From: Ariolimax columbianus
Lineage: Eukaryota; Mollusca; Gastropoda; Stylommatophora; Arionidae
Assembly: GCA_036924085.1 (NCBI GenBank)
Contig: JAVGWX010000005.1
Location: 79,009,547 to 79,073,546, forward strand
DNA: 64,000 bases
Reading direction: 5' to 3'
The notes beneath the pieces are model-generated. The model did not search any database, was not told the origin of the DNA, and saw only the letters and a program-made list of their open reading frames with translations. This document shows, piece after piece, positions 55,665 to 64,000 of this stretch (position 1 is the stretch's first letter; every line of letters starts with the position of its first letter). A program made the translations under genes and the position numbers.

Positions 55665-56335
55665 TCCTACCACTTTTAGCTCTGTTTCCCTCTGGGCTAG
55701 TTATCCTATCACTTTTAGCGTTGTTTCCCTCTGGGCTAGTTATCCTATCACTTTTAGCGTTGTTTCCCTCTGGGTTAGTTATCCTATCACTTTTAGCGTT
55801 GTTTCCCTCTGGGCTAGTTCTCTTTCCACTTTTAGCGTCCCTCTGGGGCCAGTTCTCTTACCATTTTCAGCGTTGTTTCCCTCTGAGGCCAGTTCTCTTA
55901 CCACTTTTAGCGTTGTTTCCCTCTGTGCAAATTCTCTTACCACTTTTAGCTTTGTTTCCCTCTGGGTTAGTTATCCTATCACTTTTAGCGTTGTTTCCCT
56001 CTGGGCTAGTTCTCTTTCCACTTTTAGCGTCCCTCTGGGGCCAGTTCTCTTACCATTTTCAGCGTTGTTTCCCTCTGAGGCCAGTTCTCTTACCACTTTT
56101 AGCGTTGTTTCCCTCTGTGCAACTTCTCTTACCACTTTTTAGCGTTGTTTCCCTCTGTGCAAATTCTCTTACCACTTTTAGCGTTGTTTCCCTCTGTGCA
56201 AATTGTCTTACCACTTTTTAGCGTTGTTTCCCTCTGTGCAAATTATCTTACCACTTTTAGCGTTGTTTCCCTCTGGGTCAGTTCTCTTACCACTTTTAGC
56301 GTTGTTTCCCTCTGGGCCAGTTCTCTTTTCACTTT
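55665..56335. repeat. 39-bp minisatellite, about 17 copies, with block duplication
   Basis: CTTTTAGCGTTGTTTCCCTC plus TGGGCTAGTTATCCTATCA. The variant series around 55810-55930 (CTCTTTCCACTTTTAGCGTC, then CTGGGGCC, CTGAGGCC, CTGTGCAA) recurs at about 56003-56125. An open plus frame reads a 13-residue LLALFPSGLVILS cycle; regarded as spurious. Confidence 0.95.
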
Positions 56336-56617
56336 TCCGTATATTAATCTTCTCTGTAAGGTGTTATGTTCATTTTATATATAAACACAATTTCATAACT
56401 GGTCTGACTTTGATTTCGTTCATCAATATTCTTATCGTCCAAAATTTATCTAAGATTTTCTTTTGTGTTTAATTTTGTTTCTGCAAGGTGCTAACGCATT
56501 CTTCTATACATCCACATTTCCAAGGCATTGCTCGTCTTCTCCAGCTTGTGTCTTCATTGACCATGTTTCTACGCCATTGGTAATGAATAATATACATCAC
56601 GCCATTTTTACTTTAGA
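56336..56617. other. unassigned sequence
   Basis: AT-rich spacer between two arrays; nothing recognisable. Confidence 0.4.
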
Positions 56618-57640
56618 TTTGTGAGCTACTTGTTTGGATGTCAATATTTGACTCGTTTTGGTGAAAACTGATTTGTGAGCTGCTTGTTTGGATGTCAATA
56701 TATGACTCGTTTTGGTGAAAACTGATTTGTGAGCTGCTTGTTTGGATGTCAATATATGACTCGTTTTGGTGAAAACTGATTTGTGAGCTGCTTGTTTGGA
56801 TGTCAATATTTCACTCGTTTTTGTGAAAACTGATTTGGGAGCTGCTTGTTTGGATGTCAATATATGACTCGTTTTGGTGAAAACTGATTTGTGAGCTGCT
56901 TGTTTGGATGTCAATATTTGACTCGTTTTGGTCAAAACTGATTTGTGAGCTGCTTGTTTGGATGTCAATATTTGACTCGTTTTGGTGAAAACTGATTTGT
57001 GAGCTGCTTGTTTGGATGTCAATATATGACTCGTTTTGGTGAAAACTGATTTGTGAGCTGCTTGTTTGGATGTCAATATATGACTCGTTTTGGTGAAAAC
57101 TGATTTGTGAGCTGCTTGTTTGGATGTCAATATTTGACTCGTTTTTGTGAAAACTGATTTGTGAGCTGCTTGTTTGGATGTCAATATATGACTCGTTTTG
57201 GTGAAAACTTATTTGTGAGCTGCTTGTTTGGATGTCAATATATGACTCGTTTTGGTGAAAACTTATTTGTGAGCTGCTTGTTTGGATGTCAATATTTGAC
57301 TCGTTTTGGTGAAAACTGATTTTTGAGCTGCTTGTTTGGATGTCAATATATGACTCGTTTTGGTGAAAACTGATTTGTCAGCTGCTTGTTTGGATGTCAA
57401 TATATGACTCGTTTTGGTGAAAACTTATTTGTGAGCTGCTTGTTTGGATGTCAATATTTGACTCGTTTTTGTGAAAACTGATTTGTGAGCTGCTTGTTTG
57501 GATGTCAATATTTGACTCGTTTTTGTGAAAACTTATTTGTGAGCTGCTTATTTGGATGTCAATATATGACTCGTTTTGGTGAAAACTGATTTGTGAGCTG
57601 CTTGTTTGGATGTCAATATTTGACTCGTTTTGGTGAATTT
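56618..57640. repeat. 54-bp minisatellite, about 19 copies
   Basis: GATTTGTGAGCTGCTTGTTT plus GGATGTCAATATATGACTCG and TTTTGGTGAAAACT. 54 is 18 codons, so one minus frame gives an 18-residue cycle (SVFTKTSHILTSKQAAHK). Copies with AACTTATTT (near 57208, 57262, 57424, 57532) and CTTATTTGG (near 57548) put stops in that frame, which argues against coding. Confidence 0.95.
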
Positions 57641-58004
57641 AGTCCTCCCAATTCTCTTGCTGGTTCGCATTTCACGTCTTTCCTTCTCTGTTATTGTATT
57701 TCCAAGTAATGAGATGTTCTTGTCCTGTTGTAGTATTAAATCATCTACCTGTATCTGTAGAGCAGATGTCTTGTCTACAATAGTTTTCGTATCATTATAG
57801 TGCAATGTCCCATCCAAATACTTTATTTTTGTTCTTTTACTGAATCAATAATTATAATTATTGTCTGTGTTCAGTTCGCAGAGCTGTGCCATCAGCACAT
57901 TGAGTTGTGTTTTTTTACAATTTCACCAATAATGAGTCCAGACCTGTCGTGTACCGTAAAAGTTTTCCTAGGTAAATGTTAAACAGACAAAAGGACAGTG
58001 CGCA
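57641..58004. other. unassigned sequence with a short minus-strand open frame
   Basis: A minus frame from about 57817 reads QVDDLILQQDKNISLLGN and ITEKERREMRTSKRIGRTK, a hydrophilic, coil-like peptide that runs directly into the 54-bp repeat. It could be a decayed exon end from which the repeat grew, but there is no homology that I recognise. Confidence 0.3.
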
Positions 58005-58105
58005 TATTTCTCGAACTTCTCTTTTTACATCTTTCTCGAACTCCTCTTTTTACATCTTTGTCGAACTCCTCTTTTTACATCTTTGTGGAACTCCTCTTTT
58101 TACAT
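58005..58105. repeat. 25-bp minisatellite, 4 copies
   Basis: CTTTTTACATCTTTGTCGAA plus CTCCT at 25-bp spacing (58021, 58046, 58071). Confidence 0.9.
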
Positions 58106-58309
58106 CTATACACAGCAATGAAAGCCTGTCAGATCTGACAGTGACAGTTTGCTTCTAGTGTATGTTACTGAGTATTCTTGTGTCTTTTCCATACACACCT
58201 ATGTTTACAGACATGTTAATTAGTTTCTCAAATACCGTTTCTAGTCTTTTATTAGTTATTTCTTATTATTAGTCACCAATCGCAAGCCTTTGTGACGACA
58301 TCTACAGAC

Positions 58310-58510
58310 GGTTTTGTCTTGATGATGTAACTTGCGCTGTTTTTGGATTATAGCGTGGAAAAAAACTGCGCTTGTCATCGACCCCTCTCTCTGGTCCCGA
58401 GCTACCTTGGTCTAGTGGCAAGACATTAGTCAAGACGACTGGAAGCAACTCAGGATGCAGGCACTCTGGTCCCACCTCTCGGGAGATCTGTGGTGACTTA
58501 AACATGTATA
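58310..58510 (+). repeat. interspersed repeat, family D, copy 2
   Basis: Same orientation and order of blocks as 37640-37860 (TAACTTGCGCTG, TTTTTGGATTATAG, TGCGCTTGTCATCGA, GTGGCAAGACATTAGTCAAG, AGGATGCAG). Lies just upstream of the short LINE insertion. Confidence 0.6.
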
Positions 58511-58609
58511 GGATTCGATAGCCCATCGTTTCTGTTCATCGCTTTGAGAGGCGAGTGCTTGACCTCTCGATCATAGTAGCCCCCAGAAGACTCTACAGAG
58601 TCTGTAGAC

Positions 58610-58922
58610 TTCTTCTTCTTCTTCTTCTTCTTCATCGTACGCAGTCAGACAGTAACCATTATTTTTTCGAAAAAGGCAGCGATCATCCTGAGGCTGTCGA
58701 CACTGCCATAGAGCTTATCTAGTGTTTCCACTGGTGATGGCCACATCTGCTCTCTCTGATCCTCGTATGTCGGGCAGTTTTGCAGCAAATGCTCAGCGGT
58801 CATTTTCCCGGTACCACACAGGCATTCGTCGGCGCCACCTATCTTCAATTTGTTGAATAGGTGGTACCTCAGTCTATTGTGGCCAGTGCGAAGTCTGAAG
58901 ACCACGACCTGCTCTCTTCTGT
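58610..58922 (-). mobile_element. very short LINE insertion with 11-bp TSD
   Basis: A 313-bp minus-strand copy of the LINE 3' end (REQVVVFRLRTGHNRLRYHL, then ECLCGTGKMTAEHLLQNCPT, KLYGSVDSLRMIAAFF) with a (GAA)n tail at 58610-58636. The perfect 11-bp duplication AGTCTGTAGAC lies at 58599-58609 and 58923-58933. It is a textbook 5'-truncated insertion by target-primed reverse transcription. Confidence 0.9.
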
Positions 58923-58933
58923 AGTCTGTAGAC

Positions 58934-60064
58934 AACAAGTGTCACATTCCAGTCAAAGTGACCAGTAGACGATTGGGATTTTCAATCCCTCGAAGTCCCC
59001 CCCCCCCCTTCCCCGCTTTCATGCTGGTGCTGTAAGGGTTTGGGCTGATGGATCTGGGATTGTCATTAACCAGCTCCTTCCCGGTCAGATGGCCAGTACT
59101 GATCACGGACAATGGTTTCGCTAGCCCCGCCTGGCTACATTCGATTCCGTCTGCCTCCACATTTTGTTGTTTACTTAGAAAATTCACTGTCCCTTGAGAT
59201 GTCTGTTATTGAGGATGTTTGACGATTTTCAAAGATTTCCCTCATGATATCTGCGCGAGAACGGGTTGTGCAGAAAAATTGTTTGTAATATTGACGACAA
59301 GACGATAGTTGACTAGGTCTCATTGGCCTACAACAGTCAATGACGTAGACAACAAAAACCGGCTTGAATGGATGACGTGGAACATTGAGCAGGAAGATAA
59401 ATATCACACTGATTAATGAATGCAATGGAGGATTCCGATGCTCGAATCCATTTCCAAAATTGATACTGATTGACGTCATGACATAACATATTGTGCGAAT
59501 ACTTTGTAGTCTATAAAGCACACCTAAAACACATATAAAAAGGTTTTTGTACTTCTATATATTTTTTTGCAAGTGTCCTTATCCTGAATATTGCTTATCT
59601 TGTTCCGATGATCTTTTAAAACCAAAATTGTTCACCCGGAACTTTTTTGTCTACTGTACACCATAGTTCTCTCCTGTATAATTTTGAGCAGTATATTAAT
59701 GGCTTGACTAATTATAGTAATTGTACTAGAATCTGAACATTAGGTTACATGAGTCTGGGCACCTCGGTTGTTTTGTGCAATTTCATACAAACACGATTAT
59801 TATCTGAATTAATGTCGGCTCCTGGTTATATTTTAGCTCGTCTATCATTATTTTGAAATAATTCTTTAACATCTTTCATTCCGTTTGTAAATACAAATCA
59901 CGAAAACAAATATTTTATAAAATATCATGTTATGCTATTGTATGTTATGTTATGTTGCGATTTAAAAAATTCCTATCTTATGTCACTTCCGGCAGCCACT
60001 GTTTCTGTGAACGAAGCGTTGGAGATTTCACTGTATGATGTCTCCACATATTGTAAGATGAGGG
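58934..60064. other. unassigned sequence
   Basis: A poly-C tract lies at about 58998-59009. No recognisable gene or family. Confidence 0.4.
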
Positions 60065-60215
60065 TGGTGAACAAAGCTAGGTGTGGTCTTATAGCAGATC
60101 TTATTGGAATGCGCGAGGTAAAGAAAGTGAGACGTGGTCCTATAGCAGATATTATTGGAAAGTGGTGGTAAACAAAGCGAGCTGTAGTCCTATGTCAGAC
60201 ACTATTTTAAGCGAG
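60065..60215. repeat. about 51-bp tandem repeat, 3 copies
   Basis: GTGGTCTTATAGCAGATCTT, GTGGTCCTATAGCAGATATT and GTAGTCCTATGTCAGACACT lie about 51 bp apart. Degenerate, old. Confidence 0.75.
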
Positions 60216-61330
60216 GTGTCAAAGTGATATAGACTTCACTGTACCACATTTCTGCTTTTTGTGACACTGGTTGATCAGTTCGATTCTTTGCTGCCTTGCT
60301 CTCATTAACTGCATGTCAGATACACATTTTCACCTGAGTATATTGGAACCGGGTGTAGCATATGCGCAATCGATGTGTATTTGTTAGGACGCTCCATAAT
60401 GGCGATAAAAACAACAGTGACAAATGAGAAGAGCAGAAAGAAAAGAAACAGATTTCCATTTACTTACATTTATCGAGACAAGTTAATCTTGCTTCCCGGA
60501 TCGTTCTTGCTTTTGACGCTGCAGGGGTCTGCAGTGGTGACGTCTGCGTCAAAGGTTACCGATCAGTGACAGCGTTTTCAGATGTTTCAATTTCCTGGTA
60601 ATGATGGAGTTTTAAATTTCTATTGAATTCAGTTCTCAGTGTTTGTCACAGTGTGACTTCTCCATGCCATGAAAACAAGATGGAATGCAGAAGTTCCTGA
60701 AATTGAAGATAATTGCAATCTATAGTTTAATAAATATATGTGCATGTGTGGAATAGCTGGAAAGTGTCATCTATTCCCTAACCAATTTCAACATTTTATT
60801 TAAATTCCGTTTTATGTTGCTCGAAAATATTATTTTGTAGTTAATTATGTATGGCAATAGATGGACACGAAAAGCGATGCTTTGGTGATCCTATAATTAT
60901 AAATGTTAAATCACTCACCTACCTGTGAGATAGAGAGGTGCACTGACTAAAGCCAACATGGCATTCGGGGTTTTAGTGTCAAGGACTATTTTCGCTGGAC
61001 AATACAAGTTTTGTTTGTCTAGTGCCAAGAATAGGTTAGCTGGACAAGACATATTATGTCAGTTTAGTGTCAAAGGAATGTTTACACCAAAAATACTTTA
61101 ACATCGAGCATGCTTTATTTTCTTAAACTAAACACAAAGCTCGTCTTTAGAAAATTAGTCATGTTTCGCTTCAGGTGACGATTCTTTGTCACAAAAAAAG
61201 AGTTTTCTGCGGACTGTACAATCCTTAGACAAGAACCCGGAGAGAAATCGTACAGAAAAGTGGCGCCACAAGAACGATGAAGGTTGGATAAGATAAAAAA
61301 AAAGCCTGCACCAGAACATGATTTGCCGTA
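60216..61330. other. unassigned sequence
   Basis: A short duplicated phrase (TTAGTGTCAAGGA / TTAGTGTCAAAGGAATG) at 60975-61080. Nothing else. Confidence 0.4.
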
Positions 61331-61798
61331 TACTACCTGGAGATCTCTGAACAGGTTAAAGACAGGTTTGTCCAGATGTGGGTCTAGCCTGAAGCATATT
61401 CTACCTGGAGATCGCTGAACAGGTTAAAGTCAGGTATGTCCAGATGTGGGTCTAGCCTGAAGCCTATTCTACCTGGAGATCTCTGAACAGGTTAAAGACA
61501 GGTATGTCCAGATGTGGGTCTAGCCTGAAGCATATACTACTTGGAGATCTCTGAACAGGTTAAAGTCAGGTATGTCCAGATGTGGGTCTAGCATGAAGCA
61601 TATACTACCTGGAGATCTCTGAACAGGTTAAAGTCAGGTATGTCCAGATGTGGGTCTAGCCTGAAGCATATACTACCTGGAGATCTCTGAACAGGTTAAA
61701 GTCAGGTATGTACAGATGTGGGTCTAGCCGGAAGCATATACTACATGGATATCTCTGAACAGGTTAATAACATGTATGTCCAGAAGTGGGTCTAACCT
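61331..61798. repeat. 68-bp minisatellite, about 7 copies
   Basis: TACTACCTGGAGATCTCTGA plus ACAGGTTAAAGTCAGGTATG and TCCAGATGTGGGTCTAGCCT (61331 and 61399). The last copy runs without a break into the LINE relic at 61776-61930, and its final 27 bp are in frame with that relic. Confidence 0.95.
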
Positions 61799-61930
61799 GA
61801 AAAAGCGGGGATATGCAGATGATAAATATTGCGAATGTGGGGTCGTCCAGGACCTGGAACACCTGATTTTATGTCCCAGTATGCAGGAATCGTGTAGTGG
61901 AGGACTTGATGGTGGCAAATTAAAGAGCAC
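61776..61930 (+). pseudogene. LINE C-terminal CxC-H-C domain relic
   Basis: MSRSGSNLKKRGYADDKYCE, then CGVVQDLEHLILCPSMQESC. This is the C-terminal domain following RNase H in some LINEs (R...N...+.G......C.CG..QD..HLL.CP). It is not the same family as the 10244-14632 element, whose version reads CPCGT.KMTAEHLLQNCP. Only about 45 residues are recognisable. Confidence 0.65.
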
Positions 61931-62130
61931 TCCCTGTAGCTGGTCTTTGGGCAAAGACTATGTGAGGTTGCCAGACGCGGGTTGTAAGATAGTTTTTCTG
62001 AGTTTCGAGACCGTCGATATATTTAAACATTCTTCACCACCATTTAGTCATTGTCCATCCTTGTATGTCTATAGAATATGTAGGGATGTGCAATTTTTTT
62101 TCCTGGGCGTTGACATTGTTTTATTTAACA
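61931..62130. other. unassigned sequence
   Basis: Continuation of an open frame from the LINE relic without recognisable similarity. Confidence 0.35.
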
Positions 62131-62282
62131 GCTGGAAGTCAAGTCTCGATATCTAGTAAGTACAACGTGCTCCAACACCTGGAAGTCAAGTCTCGATATC
62201 GAGTAAGTACAACGTGCTCTAACAGCTGGATGTCAAGTCTCGATATCGAGTAAGTATAACGTGCTCTAACAGCTGGAAGACG
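62131..62282. repeat. 47-bp minisatellite, about 3.2 copies
   Basis: GCTGGAAGTCAAGTCTCGAT plus ATCGAGTAAGTACAACGTGC and TCTAACA, at 62131, 62178, 62225 and a partial copy at 62272. Confidence 0.95.
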
Positions 62283-62335
62283 TAAACGATACGGAAGAGC
62301 ACTGGGTACATATTTTAAAATCAATTGAACGAGAC

Positions 62336-64000
62336 ATGGAAATACAAATACACTCTAAAAAAAACAGCAAGAGAAAGCTGGAAAAACTAAACAGAAAGCC
62401 TCAATTTAGACAAAGAAGGGAACAAACTATGGAAGCTAGTCAGAACCATGAATGACGAAACTCCATCAAACAAACAAATCACTATCAAGCAGGGCGAAAA
62501 CTTGCTCACTGGAAAAAAAGCAGCAAACGCCTTTGTTGAACATTATGCCAGAGCAAACCACATTGAGGTCCCTGCAGATAGGCATACAGACATTAGTGAA
62601 GAGCAAAAGGGGCACGACAACATCAATATGGCACCAGAAGAGCATATGAACGAAATGGAAGAGGCCATGAGAACATTAAAGAAAAGGAAATCTCCTGGAA
62701 AACAAACGGGATAACAAACGAAATGTTGATGGGGCTGGGCCAAACAGCAAAGAGGAAACTACTATCAGTCCTGAACCAAAGCTGGAAAAGGGGTATTGTA
62801 CACCAGGCATGGAAAGACGCAGTACTTGTACCAGTACCAAAGAAAGGAAAAGACAAAACATATCCAAATGGATACAGGCCCATCAGCCTACTGAGCTGTG
62901 TCGGCCAACTGATGGAACGTATGATAAACACCAGACTGATGTGGCATCTGGAAGAAAAACGCATACTAATTCCACAGCAAGCAGGCTTTAGACAGCACAG
63001 ATCCACTGAGGATCAGGTCATCCTCATAGCCCAGGAAATAGAAGATGTCTACCAGGAGCAAAAACACATAGTAGCTGTTTGGGTGGACCTGGAAAAGGCA
63101 TTTGACAAAGTCTGGAAAGAGGGACTTAGAGTCAAGCTACGAAGAAGTGAAGTTTGTGGGAAAATGTACAAATGGATAAGTCACTACCTCAAAAACAGAA
63201 CGGCCAGAGTTCAAGTACAACGGCAGATGAGCAAAAAGGTGACACTTGAGCAGGGAGTACCCCAAGGGGGAGTACTGTCACCCACACTCTTCCTGGTGTA
63301 TATAAATAATATAACAGAGAATATACCAAGAAGAGTTCATAGCTCAATGTTTACAGACGATCTGGCTATGTGGACCTCTGAAAAGAATCTCACCATAGCA
63401 AGAAATCGGATGCAACAGGCCCTAACATCGCTGGAAGAGGGGGCGAACTCATGGCTGGTCAAAATAAACGAGGAAAAAACCACATGTACAATATTCTCGC
63501 TATCAAACAAACCCTAAAACACCAAATTAAGTCTTAACGGAAAATACCTGCAGCCAAACGACAACCCAAACTACCTGGGAGTCACATTTGTTCGGCGCAT
63601 GACATGGAAAAGTCAGATCGAGAGAAATCGAATGAGAGCCAGAGAAAGAATGGCAATCATGAGGAAATTTGCTGGCACAAGCTGGGAAGCAGACGAAAGT
63701 ATACTAAAGAAACTGTACACTGGAAGAGTGAGACCAGTTCTCGAGTATGGCATTGCGGCATAGACAACAGCAGCAAAGGCGAACTTCGATAAAATTAGCA
63801 AACTCCAAAACCAAGCCATGAGAGTTATAACAGGAGGCATGATATATTTCCAGAGGTGGTAGAAAATATACCAGGTATTGGAAACAAAAACGGCCAGACT
63901 GAAAAAGAAAGGAGAGATACTTCCCTAAGCTTTATATCGAAAAACTACCCAAGCATGGACTGGACCCATGCATACACCGACGGTTCTGTAACAAACACTA
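62336..64000 (+). mobile_element. second LINE copy, 5'-truncated, continues past the window
   Basis: Similarity to the 10244-14632 element starts at about 62336 (GAAATACAAATACACTCT) and continues collinearly to the window end, in RNase H (YTDGSV would be at about 63975). The endonuclease is missing. About 268 bp between RT and RNase H (11189-11457 of the other copy) are deleted at about 63840. The 3' end lies outside. Confidence 0.9.
62339..64000 (+). pseudogene. LINE pol, reverse transcriptase and start of RNase H (disrupted)
   Basis: Reads KSPGK, then a 2-base insertion near 62702, then the RT frame 62723-63517 with YRPISLLSCVGQLMERM, QAGFRQHRSTEDQV, VWVDLEKAFDKVWKEG (motif A), QGVPQGGVLSPTLF (motif B) and FTDDLAMW (motif C, both Asp kept). 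Stops follow at 63515-63517 (Gln codon in the other copy) and near 63762 (Trp codon), and the 268-bp deletion at about 63840 shifts the frame. The catalytic Asp residues of RT survive here while the 10244-14632 copy has Asn in motif C; conversely this copy lacks the endonuclease. Confidence 0.9.

Noticed and set aside
55562..56221. 219-codon open frame rich in Leu, Phe, Pro and Ser
   Set aside because: Entirely the product of the 39-bp array; equivalent frames are open elsewhere in the same array.

Overview
This is eukaryotic, AT-rich, repeat-dominated DNA with no host protein-coding gene that I can support. The content is animal-like: relics of non-LTR retrotransposons of the endonuclease-RT-RNase H and RTE-like types, mariner transposons, tRNA-derived SINEs and about 30 unrelated minisatellites. 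A SINE core containing GAAAAGAGTAGG and the style of the LINE proteins suggest a lophotrochozoan, most likely a mollusc. That assignment is inference from memory of such families, not a database result.

The main element is a minus-strand LINE at 10244-14632 (APE endonuclease, reverse transcriptase, RNase H, a CxC...H...C C-terminal domain and a (GAA)n tail). It is flanked by the 7-bp duplication CGTTTAT and sits inside a 59-bp minisatellite that it splits. A second, 5'-truncated plus-strand copy begins near 62336 and runs off the window end. Shorter 3' fragments of the family lie at 5655-6009, 34957-37015 and 58610-58922, and a diverged relative lies at 7684-7915. The 34957 fragment is interrupted by an RTE-like pol (35316-36825), giving a nested insertion. 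Older RTE-like relics lie at 32540-32730, 37050-37370, 41800-44215, 45995-47045, 50440-51000 and 51640-52190. Mariner relics lie at 29100-29512, 38033-39063 and 47477-48065. None of these pol or transposase genes is intact.

Short interspersed elements include a compact family (called A here) of about 360 bp with a constant 5' end and mostly (GAA)n tails, at 8795-9156, 26867-27225, 29513-29875 and 44983-45325; two copies have perfect target-site duplications (11 and 13 bp) and one has a near-perfect 10-bp one. Its tail resembles the LINE tails, which suggests mobilisation by LINE machinery. At least four different tRNA-like SINE heads are present, plus three further interspersed families (B, C, D) recognised only because they occur more than once in the window.

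Tandem arrays with units of 10-76 bp cover roughly one fifth of the window (my estimate, about 13 kb). Most long open reading frames are by-products of these arrays. Two arrays appear to have grown out of, or inside, LINE coding relics (46280-46780 and 61331-61798). The remaining intervals show no coding, RNA or mobile signature that I can recognise. I found no convincing candidate for a new multi-gene system; the most original material is the family A element, its possible LINE partners, and the birth of minisatellites from retroelement sequence.
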